DNA from: Bryobacterales bacterium
Lineage (GTDB): Bacteria > Acidobacteriota > Terriglobia > Bryobacterales > Bryobacteraceae
Assembly (NCBI GenBank): GCA_016789905.1
Contig: JAEUQC010000140.1
Location: 25,638-89,637, forward strand
Direction: 5' to 3'
Length of the DNA stretch: 64,000 nt
In this document: piece after piece, positions 35,186-44,541 of the stretch
Numbering within the stretch: the first letter of the stretch is position 1
Layout of the letters: each line of letters opens with the position of its first letter
Translations under genes and position numbers: made by a program
Notes under the pieces: model-generated
Databases searched by the model: none
Told to the model about the DNA's origin: nothing
Seen by the model: the letters and a program-made list of their open reading frames with translations, nothing else

Positions 35186-36460
35186 ATGGGTGTCTACGAA
35201 TCCGACTTCGCTACGGAAACACAGTCGAAGTTCGAGTTGGCTTGGATGTGGATGTCGGGGTGTATTCCGGTCGCGCGGAATGCCAAGTTAAGAAACTTTG
35301 ACCGCCCACACGAGCAACCATTACTCGTCTTAGGCCAATTCAGCCAGCAGGACCTGCGAGATCGATTGGATTTGCTGCGCCAGGCGATCAAAGATCCGGC
35401 AGGGGCCGCTCATGGTTTAAAACTGGACTGTATCTGTGATCGATTGCGAACCATTATGGCGTTGCTGCCCGCGGACTGCGCTTTTGAACTCATGTTCGAC
35501 CAGTTGTCCAAGGGGCTTCGCAACACCGCAAACATCCATTTCGGCGAACTTCACACCAGTGAACTGGCGGGCGGACGCGGCTATTTGAGAACCTATTTTC
35601 CTTTGCCGGTTTGGGGCAAGCAGGTTCTGACTTCCGAATCCTCGCTTATGCAGGCGCGAATGGCGCCCCTGCCGTTCCTCTCTTTCGATGTGGACGATTC
35701 GGGCCCGTTAAACCCGGAACGTTCGATCCGCTTTCGGGCGCGGATCCGAACGATACCCTTGGGCGATGGGTGGACTCCGGTAAGCGTACCGGCAAATAGC
35801 AGGGAGGCTGTCAACCGCAATTTGCAAACATACTACTGTGCGCAGGAGATCTTGCTTGGGCTTGAAAAGGACGCACTGCGGGCCTCCAACTGGACGGGCG
35901 AAATGCAAGCCGCACTTGTGCAAGCCGCGCAAGAGGCGATGACGAAAGAACTGCCCGATTCCTACAACGCGTTTTCTCAGGCGTTGGCGGATTTACGTGT
36001 GTTCCGGCACCGCGACATATTCGCCGCCAAATTGAAAGACCTCTACTTGAAGCTGTGGGACGCGCCGCTGATGGCGGAACGGTGGCGGAAACTGACGCAC
36101 GACATGATTCAATGCCCTGACCAGCGGGCATTGCTCGAGCAGGAGGCGGGGCTTTCGAACGCGGAAAGAGACATCATCGCCGATGCGAAACTTGATGAGT
36201 TGGCGCTGGCGAAACGGGAATGGCTTTCCCGACGGCTGTTTCGAATCATCGCCATTGACGATCATCAATTGACGATCGAAATACCAATGTTGGAGCTGGA
36301 CCAGATGCCCGTGCTCCGGCGGGATCTGGTGCCCGGAGTGTTGCAGCCCCATCTACGTCCCGAACTGCTGCTTGAAGCCTACGTCAACGTGAATGCCGCG
36401 AACGCCAGCGAGATACGGTTTCACGACATACGGCTCCCCTTGGACCAGACCGTTCCCTGA
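35186..36460 (+). CDS. orphan protein of unknown function
   Basis: A 424-residue soluble-looking protein, with no signal peptide or membrane segment. It contains Leu-rich helical stretches (QQDLRDRLDLLRQAIKD, AKLKDLYLKLWDA) and strand-like blocks (HFGELHTSELAGGRGYL, LTIEIPMLELDQMPVLRR). No catalytic motif or known family is recognised. It stands alone between a strong terminator at 34982 and a bidirectional terminator at 36501. Its codon use appears less GC-extreme than that of its neighbours, so recent acquisition is possible, but this was not computed. An ATG at 35186 is taken as start; the ribosome-binding site is weak. It is a good candidate for an uncharacterised accessory gene. Confidence 0.65.
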   Translation: MGVYESDFATETQSKFELAWMWMSGCIPVARNAKLRNFDRPHEQPLLVLGQFSQQDLRDRLDLLRQAIKDPAGAAHGLKLDCICDRLRTIMALLPADCAFELMFDQLSKGLRNTANIHFGELHTSELAGGRGYLRTYFPLPVWGKQVLTSESSLMQARMAPLPFLSFDVDDSGPLNPERSIRFRARIRTIPLGDGWTPVSVPANSREAVNRNLQTYYCAQEILLGLEKDALRASNWTGEMQAALVQAAQEAMTKELPDSYNAFSQALADLRVFRHRDIFAAKLKDLYLKLWDAPLMAERWRKLTHDMIQCPDQRALLEQEAGLSNAERDIIADAKLDELALAKREWLSRRLFRIIAIDDHQLTIEIPMLELDQMPVLRRDLVPGVLQPHLRPELLLEAYVNVNAANASEIRFHDIRLPLDQTVP

Positions 36461-36500
36461 GTGCGGTTCACGCGGCGGCGCAGCGGTCAGAAAAGAGAAA

Positions 36501-36538
36501 GGGGGACCGTTGAAAGCCGGTCCCCCTGTTCTTTTTTT
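36501..36538. terminator. bidirectional Rho-independent terminator
   Basis: GGGGGACCG (36501-36509) pairs with CGGTCCCCC (36518-36526). A seven-T run follows on the plus strand, and a T-rich stretch follows the stem on the minus strand. It separates the convergent genes ending at 36460 and 36548. Confidence 0.85.
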
Positions 36539-36547
36539 GACGGACGT

Positions 36548-39500
36548 TTAGAAGTAAAACTTCGCCGCCAACTGCATCAGGCGCGGATCGCGCGCCGTGT
36601 TCACCGCGCCGAAGCCAAACCGTCCGCCGCCGCCGCCAAGCGCCGTTGGCAGGTTGGTAACGGCGCCGGTGGTGGGGTTGAACTGGATGGTCCGGTTAAA
36701 GTCAGAGAACTGCGTGTGGTTGAAGGCGTTGAACATCTCCAGACGGAGCTGGAGGAAACGGCTCTCCGTGCCCATGGGGAAGTTCTTGAACACCGAGATA
36801 TCCCAGTTGTTCACGCCCGGCCGGCGCACAATGCGTTGCGCCGATTCCAAACCCACACTGCCGATCTGCGGCGCCACGAACACCGACCCATCGACGTAAC
36901 GGTCAATCGTCCGTTCGCCGATAGGCAGCACCGGATTTCCCTTCAACGAAACGCGCGGGCCGAAGGTTTCTGAACCTGTGTAAACGCGGTTCAGTTCGCC
37001 GCCGATGCCCTGGAAGCCGAGGCTGATGTTGGCCGGCTGGCCGCCGATCATTGAGCCCAGTCCCGACACTTGCCAGCCGCCGAAGACGCCCTTGCCAACA
37101 GCGTTATCGAAGGCGCTGACATGCTTGGCGAGCGACGGAACGTCATAAACGAAATTGGCCACCATCATGTGCGGCACGTCCTGATCAAGCAGGCTGTAGT
37201 TGCCCATGCGGTAGTTGGTGGGGTGCAGCAGGTCTCCATCGCCGGAGGCGATGCCAAGCGCCTTCGACCAGGTGTAGGCCAAGCCAAACTGCAAACCCTT
37301 ACCCATGTTCTTGTTCACGCTGACCTGGAGCGAATGGTAGTTGGAGAAGGCGCCGAAGGCTGTGACCTGCGCCGAGGCCAGGCCCGGATACGGCCGGTAA
37401 AGATCGATAGGCAACGCGGTGCGTCCATCGAACGATGTGGCGTTCAGGTTGGCGGAGCGGGGGTCCTGATTCTGCCGCAGCCAGGCGGAGCCGAACGCGG
37501 GCGCGTTGAAATCGTACCGGCTAAGCAGGTGGTTGCCGACGTTGGCGACATAGCCGACTTCCATGGAGACGGACTTGGCCAACTCACGCTGCACGGTGAA
37601 GTTCCACTGGTAGGTGGCCGGCACATGGCCGCCCTTATCGAAGCCGCGGACGCTGGCGGGGAAGAAGACCCCCTGCAGGTTCGCAATCTGGCTCAGGTTG
37701 CTGAAGTAGAAGTTCGGACGCTGCGTGGAAGGTACGTTAGGCAGCATGTCGAACACGGGGTTGCCCTGGAACCGGTCGTAGAACACGCCGAAGCCGGCGC
37801 GGACCACCATCTTTTCCTGCACCTGGTAGGCGATGCCGATGCGCGGGGCGTAATGAACGCCGCGGCTATCGATGAGGCCGCGTGGATAATCGCCCTTGCC
37901 GGCAAGGCCCATGCCATTGGCGTACAGCCCGTTCACATAGCCCCGGCCGTTGTTGACGAGCGAGCCGACGAGGGCATTGGCGACTTGTGCGCCGGTAAGC
38001 GGATTGACGCCAACGTTGACGCCGTTGACGCGCGCGGGCTGAATTTGAACGGCACGGTCGGCGGCGTTATAGAGCGCCGGATTGAACGAAGACGTATTCA
38101 ACGCCGCGTCATATTGCGGCTGCACAATGTAGAAGCGCAGGCCGTAATCGAGCGTGAGTTTCTTGTTGACGCGCCAGTTATCCTGCACGAACCATTCGAT
38201 GTTCCAGGATCGGTACTGGCCGTTTAAGACCTGATTGGATTGCGCCAACTGGCGGAAGTTGCCGAGCAGACCATTGGAATACGCCCAATTGGTGTCGCCG
38301 GGGTTCTGGGAATCGCGGTCGAACCAGATGTCGCCATTGACGGCGGTGAAGGCCGTTTGGTCCTTGAGGCTCTTATGCAAATAGATGCCGGCCTTCATGG
38401 TGTGGGAGCCGCGCACTTTGGTGACGTTGTCGGTGATGTCGTAAGTGTGGTTGAAGTTGCGGAAGGGGGTGCCGTTGAAGCCGGAGAAGGGCGCGTTCGG
38501 CACGCCGCCCCAGCGCCAGTTCTGCACCAGGCCGAGCGTGTCGGCGTTGGGGAAGGGCATTTTGTAGCTGAGGTTGAGTTTGGCGCGATCAAAGGTCTTG
38601 TCGACCGGATCGATGTTGAGGACGTTTTTCGAGGACCCGAAGATGAACTCGTTGGTGAGGGTGGGGCTGAGGACGGTGGTGAGGTTATTGACCAGGCTCC
38701 AACCCGGGTTGCCGAAGTTCATTGGGGCGAAGGGGATGTTGTAGTCGGCGTTCCACTGGCCGTAGGCGCGGTCCTGTTCGGATTTGGTCTTGATGAATCG
38801 GGCGTAGTAGCGCCACTTATCGTTGATGTTGTAGTCGCCGCGGTAAATGTTCTCGCGGCGGGGGAAGGTGTCGGACACCTGGGTGGCGTAGTTGAACTGG
38901 GGATCGATGGGCACGTTCGGCAGCGGGTAGAAGTTCAGGATCTTCTGGCCGTCGGCGTTGATGCGGCTGGGCGGGATGATGTTACCGGGGAAGCAGCCAG
39001 CGCCGCCGGTGTTGGTGGCGCAGGGCAGATTGCTGAGCGGGTCGCGGATGAAGACGGGCCGGCCGTCGCCTTCGCGGGTCTGGCTGAAATCGCCGCGGCG
39101 CTGCGCTTCGGTGGGGACGGTGACGGTGCGGAGCGTATTCGGCGACAGGCGATTCTGCCATTCGATGCCGACGAAGAAGAAGAGCTTGTCGCGGTGCGGG
39201 TTGATTTTAGGGATGTAGGCGGGGCCGCCGATGTTGAAGCCGAGGGTGTTATCGCGGAAAAGTTGACGGGCGCGGTTTTCCATGTTATTGCGCCAGTTAT
39301 TGGCGTTCAGGCCTTCGTGGCGATGGAACCAGTACCCGGTGCCGTGCAGGTCGCGCGTGCCGCTCTTGGTGACCACGGAGATGGCGGCGCCGGAGGAGCG
39401 GCCGTACTCGGCGGGCTGGGAGTTGGTGAGCATTTTGAACTCGGCGATCTGGTCGATGTTCATGGTGGCGAGTTGGCCGCCGTTGGAGCCGGTGTCGATA

Positions 39501-40081
39501 TTGGTGACGCCGTCAACCATGAGGTTGTTCTGGTTGTTGCGATTGCCATTGACGGAACCGCCGACGCCGCCATTGGGCACAACGCCCGGAACGGTACGGG
39601 TGAGGGCGAGGAAGTCGCGGCCGTTGAGGGCGATGTTGACCACTTGGTTTCCGGTGAGCACGCCGCCCTTTTCGGCGCCTCGGGTTTGGAGGACCACGCC
39701 TTGGGCTTCGACGGTGATGGAATCGGAAACCGCGCCGACGGACATTGTGATATCGGGCAGGTCGAGACGGTCGTTCGCGAAAACGCGGATGTCTTTCTGC
39801 TCGTACTTCTTGAAGCCGGTCATCTCCACACTCACGCGGTACGTGGAAGGCTTCAGCGGATTGAAGAAGAACGTTCCGTCGGCTCCAGTGACAATTTCCC
39901 GGTTGTCGCCCTGGGCGACGTCAGTCAACGTGACTTTCGCGCCGGGTACGACACCGCCCTGACCGTCTTTTATCGTGCCTCGAATCGATCCGGACGATTG
40001 TTGTGCGAAGGCGGAGGCAGCGCACAGAATGCCTGCTACGGCCACGCGAGCCCAACGGCTCCACGGCTTCTGGTGGTTCAT
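36548..40081 (-). CDS. Oar-like TonB-dependent receptor with N-terminal carboxypeptidase-regulatory domain
   Basis: A 1177-residue outer-membrane protein with a signal peptide (ending CAASAFAQQ). The CarboxypepD_reg domain covers residues about 28-110 (GSIRGTIKDGQGGVVPGAKV, GTFFFNPLKPSTYRV). The plug follows (NIALNGRDFLALTRTVPGV, NLMVDGVTNIDTGSNGG) and the rest is a large barrel ending MQLAAKFYF with a terminal Phe. The family is expanded in acidobacteria and is probably for large or polymeric nutrients. The ATG at 40081 has AAGGGG in front. The gene is monocistronic: a 250-bp region lies upstream and a bidirectional terminator lies downstream. Substrate unknown. Confidence 0.88.
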   Translation of the reverse strand: MNHQKPWSRWARVAVAGILCAASAFAQQSSGSIRGTIKDGQGGVVPGAKVTLTDVAQGDNREIVTGADGTFFFNPLKPSTYRVSVEMTGFKKYEQKDIRVFANDRLDLPDITMSVGAVSDSITVEAQGVVLQTRGAEKGGVLTGNQVVNIALNGRDFLALTRTVPGVVPNGGVGGSVNGNRNNQNNLMVDGVTNIDTGSNGGQLATMNIDQIAEFKMLTNSQPAEYGRSSGAAISVVTKSGTRDLHGTGYWFHRHEGLNANNWRNNMENRARQLFRDNTLGFNIGGPAYIPKINPHRDKLFFFVGIEWQNRLSPNTLRTVTVPTEAQRRGDFSQTREGDGRPVFIRDPLSNLPCATNTGGAGCFPGNIIPPSRINADGQKILNFYPLPNVPIDPQFNYATQVSDTFPRRENIYRGDYNINDKWRYYARFIKTKSEQDRAYGQWNADYNIPFAPMNFGNPGWSLVNNLTTVLSPTLTNEFIFGSSKNVLNIDPVDKTFDRAKLNLSYKMPFPNADTLGLVQNWRWGGVPNAPFSGFNGTPFRNFNHTYDITDNVTKVRGSHTMKAGIYLHKSLKDQTAFTAVNGDIWFDRDSQNPGDTNWAYSNGLLGNFRQLAQSNQVLNGQYRSWNIEWFVQDNWRVNKKLTLDYGLRFYIVQPQYDAALNTSSFNPALYNAADRAVQIQPARVNGVNVGVNPLTGAQVANALVGSLVNNGRGYVNGLYANGMGLAGKGDYPRGLIDSRGVHYAPRIGIAYQVQEKMVVRAGFGVFYDRFQGNPVFDMLPNVPSTQRPNFYFSNLSQIANLQGVFFPASVRGFDKGGHVPATYQWNFTVQRELAKSVSMEVGYVANVGNHLLSRYDFNAPAFGSAWLRQNQDPRSANLNATSFDGRTALPIDLYRPYPGLASAQVTAFGAFSNYHSLQVSVNKNMGKGLQFGLAYTWSKALGIASGDGDLLHPTNYRMGNYSLLDQDVPHMMVANFVYDVPSLAKHVSAFDNAVGKGVFGGWQVSGLGSMIGGQPANISLGFQGIGGELNRVYTGSETFGPRVSLKGNPVLPIGERTIDRYVDGSVFVAPQIGSVGLESAQRIVRRPGVNNWDISVFKNFPMGTESRFLQLRLEMFNAFNHTQFSDFNRTIQFNPTTGAVTNLPTALGGGGGRFGFGAVNTARDPRLMQLAAKFYF

Positions 40082-40333
40082 CTCGACATCCCCTTGTTCG
40101 TTTGACGTGGTTGGCGCGCAGAACTCATCCGCGGCTGGCGGGGAGTTCCGCAGAGCAACAAATTGGAGAGAGAATATACAAATGACGAAGGGGTAGTCAA
40201 CGGGAAATCGATTAACAATTATTGCGGCACTGAAATAATAGTATCGGGGCCGATGGGCGGACTACTCAAGGCCAAAGCGATTAGTTGTACATGCCTCCTC
40301 CCTGCGGCGCCGATTCCAGGCAGTATTTACTGG
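40082..40333. other. AT-richer intergenic region upstream of the second receptor
   Basis: This 252-bp stretch lies between the receptor start and the 3' end of the membrane-protein gene. It contains AT-rich segments around 40180-40240 where a promoter for the receptor is likely. No gene or repeat was seen. Confidence 0.4.
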
Positions 40334-41596
40334 TTACGAGACACGAATAATTAGAGAGACTTTATGTTGAAACACGCCGCGCTTTCCAGACACACACTCT
40401 GGAGCCGGAAGCAGACAGCGCTGGCTGACGCCAAGGATGTGTAGACCGAACGCCGTGAGCAGGAAACCGGTGAGCCAGGCGAGGAAGGCGGATTCGTGAT
40501 GGTTGTGACGGGCAATCACGCCGAACACTCCGCCGGCGCCGGCGGCGGCGGCCGCCAGACGCTGTTCGGTATTGCTGAATGCGAGTGTGGGTCGGCATAG
40601 GTAGCCCGCGCAGAGGGCGCCGGCGAGCGCGAGAAATGGGGTGGCGGTAATCTGCCAGGCGAGCTTATCTGGGTAGCCAGGGACGCCCCAGGCAAGCGCA
40701 GCGGTGAGAGGGAAGACGAGCCACCAGCGGCGCCAGCGGTGTAATCGTTCGCAGAGCAGGCAGACGCAGAAACGGCCGCCGACGAGCAGCGTAAAGGTGA
40801 GCAGGATCCACTTGACGGCTCCGGGTTTACCGTGAGTGACGAGGCTGGTGATGTACCCAGCCGCTGCGGCGGCGCGCTTCCCGTACTCTGCCAGGCCGCC
40901 AAGGACGGTGAGGAACGCGGCCGTAACGCCCGCTGTGAGCGGCAGAACGATTCCCAGCAGGGCTGGCCGGATGACGTTTTCGCCGGGGTCGCGGAAATGG
41001 CCGGCAAACAGGAGCGCCGGCGCCAGCCACAAAACCAGATCCTGCGTCCACCAGATTTCGCCGCAGCAGGCGGCGGGTAGCAGGTGATGCAGGGAGTGTG
41101 TCCAATAGTCCCGATAAGCAAATGGCGCGGCAAACAGAATGACCGCGGAGACCTTCACCAGGAAGCCGGCCCAAGCCGTGGTTTGCCGCAGGGGCGCGAA
41201 ACCAGCCAGGCCGGTGAGGACGACCCAAGGCCAAAGGGTCGCAATCCGCGTGTCGATGCTGATACGGCTGGCCTCCTCCCACCTGCAAAGCGATTCGAAG
41301 ATGGCAGCGGCGAAGACAGCGGACAGCTCGCTATAGAGGCTAAGCGCCCACAGCGGCAAAAGGACCCACCAGATGCCCCACGCGCACCAGCGGCCGAACT
41401 GGGCCTCCAACAACTCGCGTGCGCCCAGTCCGGTTCTGGCCGGAACGTAGTAGACGGCATAGACCAGGAACAGCCCCCAGACCAGCGGGCCGAGCCAAAG
41501 TGTGACAATGCCGCCGCCGCGCCATTGCGCATTAACGGCCTCTTGGAGGAAAACGGCGTTCAGAGTGAGCCCCGCATAAAGGGCCGCGCCACGCAT
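40334..41596 (-). CDS. polytopic membrane protein, possibly APC/NCS1-like transporter
   Basis: A 420-residue protein with about ten to eleven hydrophobic segments, for example IVTLWLGPLVWGLFLVYAVYY, WGIWWVLLPLWALSLYS, GFLVKVSAVILFAAPFAY and ILLTFTLLVGGRFCVCLL. The layout suggests a secondary transporter of the amino-acid/polyamine/NCS1 type, but no family signature is conclusive. It starts at ATG 41596, about 70 nt from the divergently read tRNA-Gly. The short length compared with complete permeases, and a hydrophobic segment beginning only about residue 4, leave a possibly shortened N-terminus. Confidence 0.6.
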   Translation of the reverse strand: MRGAALYAGLTLNAVFLQEAVNAQWRGGGIVTLWLGPLVWGLFLVYAVYYVPARTGLGARELLEAQFGRWCAWGIWWVLLPLWALSLYSELSAVFAAAIFESLCRWEEASRISIDTRIATLWPWVVLTGLAGFAPLRQTTAWAGFLVKVSAVILFAAPFAYRDYWTHSLHHLLPAACCGEIWWTQDLVLWLAPALLFAGHFRDPGENVIRPALLGIVLPLTAGVTAAFLTVLGGLAEYGKRAAAAAGYITSLVTHGKPGAVKWILLTFTLLVGGRFCVCLLCERLHRWRRWWLVFPLTAALAWGVPGYPDKLAWQITATPFLALAGALCAGYLCRPTLAFSNTEQRLAAAAAGAGGVFGVIARHNHHESAFLAWLTGFLLTAFGLHILGVSQRCLLPAPECVSGKRGVFQHKVSLIIRVS

Positions 41597-41664
41597 GGGG
41601 ATTCAGACACGCTCCCAGTTGCAAAAGTTCCGGCGGCGTGGCATACTGAAATTTCCGCGCTTGA

Positions 41665-41740
<76 letters not shown>

Positions 41741-41806
41741 TACTATATCCCTCACGCGGAACTTTCGCCTGTAAGGCGTGTTTAACATGGTACTGGAGCC
41801 GTACTC

Positions 41807-43291
41807 ATGTTTCGTTCCTTTTTCGCCATGATTCTGGCGGCATCGCTGCTTTTTCCGGGCGCGCCGAAGCTCAATAAAGAACAGCGCGCGCTGCACGCCG
41901 CCAATCGCCTGACGTTTGGACCCACGACGGCGGAGCTGGCCGCCATCCAGAAAATGGGCGTGGAGAAATGGGTGGATCTGCAACTGCACCCGGAGCGAAT
42001 CGCGGAAAATCCGGCGCTGGCGGAGCGGCTGAAGCGCTATGCCTCTGTACACATGACGAACGCCCAATTGATGGAAAAGTACCCTTTCCGGCAGCCGGCG
42101 GGGAAGGGCAACGCCGCGAATGTGCGGCTGATCTATACCGAACTGGCGGAAACGAAACTGCTGCGCGCGGTGCATTCGAACCGGCAACTGGAGGAGTTGC
42201 TCGCCGACTTCTGGTTCAACCACTTCAACGTCTTCTTCGATAAAGGATTCGACCGGATGCTGGTCACCTCCTACGAACGCGACGCCATTCGCCCGCACGT
42301 GCTGGGCAACTTCAAAGACATGGTGCTGGCCACGGCGAAGCATCCGGCCATGCTGTTCTATTTGGACAACTGGACGTCGGTTTCAACAGACAGTCTGGAC
42401 CAGATGCGGAAGCGGTTCAAGCGTAAAGCAGGTGCTCCGAAGCGCGCCGCCGGGCTGAACGAGAACTATGCGCGGGAGCTGCTGGAACTGCATACCATGG
42501 GCGTCGATAACGGCTACACGCAGCAGGACGTGACGGAAGTGGCGCGGTGCTTTACCGGGTGGTCGATTGGCGATTTGCGCGCCGGGGCGACGTTCAAGTT
42601 CAACGCGCTGCTGCATGACCAGAAAGAGAAACGCGTGTTGGGCCAGGTGATCCCGGCCGGCCGCGGGGAGGAGGACGGGCTGCAGGTGATCGACATCCTG
42701 GTGAACCATCCGTCCACGGCCAAATTCGTTTCGACGAAGCTGGCGCAACGGTTTGTGGCCGACGTGCCGCCGCCGGCGCTAGTGTCGAAAATGGCCGCGG
42801 CATTTTCAAAGACACGCGGCGACCTGCGCGAGGTGATGCGGACCATGTTGACGTCGCCCGAATTCTGGAGCCCGGCGGTTTATAGGGCCAAGATGAAAAT
42901 GCCGTTTGAGATGGTGGCAAGCGCGCTGCGCGCGACGGGCGCCACCATCGAGAACAGCAACGCGGTGCAGCAGGAGTTGAAGACGCTGGGCCAGCCGTTG
43001 TACCGGAAAGTGGAGCCGACGGGATACTATCCGTTCGCGGAAGAGTGGACGAATTCGGCGTCGTTGCTGACGCGGATGAACCTGGGGCTGGCGCTGGCGC
43101 AGAATAAAGTGCGCGGGGTGCGGGTGGATTTGGAAACGACACTGGCCGGGAAGACGGCACCGGCGGCGGTGGCGCAGGCGTTGCTGCTGCATCCGCCGGC
43201 GGCGGAGACGTTGAAGACGTTGCAGACAGACGCGGGCACGGCCCACGTGGCTGGCCTGGTGCTGGGCGGGCCGGAGTTTCAGAGGCGCTAA
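41807..43291 (+). CDS. DUF1800 family protein
   Basis: A 494-residue exported protein with a leader (MFRSFFAMILAASLLFPGA). DUF1800 blocks are visible: HAANRLTFGPTTAELAAIQ, LLADFWFNHFNVFFDKG, NENYARELLELHTMGVDNGY, DVTEVARCFTGWSI and FVSTKLAQRFVAD. The family is widespread in planctomycetes, acidobacteria and proteobacteria, where it is almost always followed by a DUF1501 gene, as here 54 nt later. It is likely an envelope protein; the reaction is unknown. Confidence 0.88.
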   Translation: MFRSFFAMILAASLLFPGAPKLNKEQRALHAANRLTFGPTTAELAAIQKMGVEKWVDLQLHPERIAENPALAERLKRYASVHMTNAQLMEKYPFRQPAGKGNAANVRLIYTELAETKLLRAVHSNRQLEELLADFWFNHFNVFFDKGFDRMLVTSYERDAIRPHVLGNFKDMVLATAKHPAMLFYLDNWTSVSTDSLDQMRKRFKRKAGAPKRAAGLNENYARELLELHTMGVDNGYTQQDVTEVARCFTGWSIGDLRAGATFKFNALLHDQKEKRVLGQVIPAGRGEEDGLQVIDILVNHPSTAKFVSTKLAQRFVADVPPPALVSKMAAAFSKTRGDLREVMRTMLTSPEFWSPAVYRAKMKMPFEMVASALRATGATIENSNAVQQELKTLGQPLYRKVEPTGYYPFAEEWTNSASLLTRMNLGLALAQNKVRGVRVDLETTLAGKTAPAAVAQALLLHPPAAETLKTLQTDAGTAHVAGLVLGGPEFQRR

Positions 43292-43344
43292 CGGACGCGG
43301 TTGACGCTTTCGAGGAAGCGAAGAAAACGAGAGGACACACTGCT

Positions 43345-44541
43345 ATGACAACCAACACCCGCCGCGCCTTCGTGCGCAACGCCGCTCTCACCGCCTTTGG
43401 CATCGGCGCCGCGCCGGGGTGGCTGGCCCGTGCGGCCGGCGCGGGCGCGAAGAGCAAGAGAGTGCTGGTGGCCATCTTTCAACGTGGCGCGATGGACGGC
43501 CTCTCCGCTGTCATCCCTTTCGGCGAGAAACGCTACGCGGAACTGCGGCCCACGCTGGCCGTGGCGCGCGATGCCGCCGTTGACCTGGACGGATTCTTCG
43601 GCCTGAACCCGGCGCTGAAACCGCTGCAGCCGCTGTGGGCCTCCAAACAACTCGCCGCCATACACGCCACCGGCTCCCCCGACCCCACACGCTCCCATTT
43701 CGACGCGCAGGACTTCATGGAATCCGGAACGCCGGGCCGCAAAGCCACGCGGGACGGCTGGCTGAATCGTGCCATCGCGCCGCAGCCGAACGCCTCGCCC
43801 ATCCGTGCCATTTCGATGGGCGGCACGCTGGCGCGCAGTTTGCGGGGAACGAATCGCGCCGTGGCCGTCAATACAATCGCCGGGTTCAAAGTACGCGACA
43901 ACGCGCAGGCGGACTTCATGTCGATGTATTCGCAATCCACCGACACCGTACTGCAGGGTACCGGGAAGGATACATTTGAAGCCGTGAAGCTGCTGGCCAG
44001 CATTAACAAAGCCCAGGCAGCGTCTGGCGTGACGTACCCGGGCTCGCGTCTGGGCCAGAGCCTGCAACAGATCGCCACGCTGATCAAAGCCGATGCGGGG
44101 TTGGAAGTGGCCTTTGCCGACACCACCGGCTGGGACACGCACATCAACCAGGCCCCGGCGCTGCAAGGGCTGCTCACCGATTTCGCCGAATCACTCGCCG
44201 CGTTTCACACCGACCTGGGCGCGCGCATGGCCGATGTCACCGTTGTCAGCATGAGCGAATTCGGCCGGACGGCGAAGGAAAACGGCAATCGCGGCACGGA
44301 CCACGGACACGCGAATGTGATGTTTGCGTTGGGTGGAGATGTGGCTGGGGCCAAGGTCTATGGGAAGTGGCCGGGGCTGGAGGCGGAGCAGTTGTATCAG
44401 CAGCGCGACCTCGCCGTTACCACCGATTTCCGCGACGTTCTAGCGGCGGTGGTGCAGCATCACACCGGTGGCGCCGACCTGGCGAAAATCTTTCCGGGCC
44501 ACGCGGCCCAGCCGCTTCACTTCTTCCGGCCAATGCAATAG
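43345..44541 (+). CDS. DUF1501 (sulfatase-like) Tat-exported protein, partner of DUF1800
   Basis: A 398-residue protein with a twin-arginine leader (NTRRAFVRNAALTAFGIG). Family blocks are LVAIFQRGAMDGLSAVIPFG, IHATGSPDPTRSHFDAQDFM, TTGWDTHINQ, VVSMSEFGRTAKENGNRGTDH and GGDVAGAKVYGKWPGL. It belongs to the alkaline-phosphatase-like fold with His/Asp metal ligands. A GAGAGGA site precedes ATG 43345. It forms a two-gene unit with the upstream DUF1800 gene. Compared with the DUF1501 protein at 30741 it belongs to a different subgroup, which pairs with DUF1800 rather than DUF1549. Its 3' end overlaps the convergent PQQ-propeller gene by 25 nt. Confidence 0.88.
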   Translation: MTTNTRRAFVRNAALTAFGIGAAPGWLARAAGAGAKSKRVLVAIFQRGAMDGLSAVIPFGEKRYAELRPTLAVARDAAVDLDGFFGLNPALKPLQPLWASKQLAAIHATGSPDPTRSHFDAQDFMESGTPGRKATRDGWLNRAIAPQPNASPIRAISMGGTLARSLRGTNRAVAVNTIAGFKVRDNAQADFMSMYSQSTDTVLQGTGKDTFEAVKLLASINKAQAASGVTYPGSRLGQSLQQIATLIKADAGLEVAFADTTGWDTHINQAPALQGLLTDFAESLAAFHTDLGARMADVTVVSMSEFGRTAKENGNRGTDHGHANVMFALGGDVAGAKVYGKWPGLEAEQLYQQRDLAVTTDFRDVLAAVVQHHTGGADLAKIFPGHAAQPLHFFRPMQ

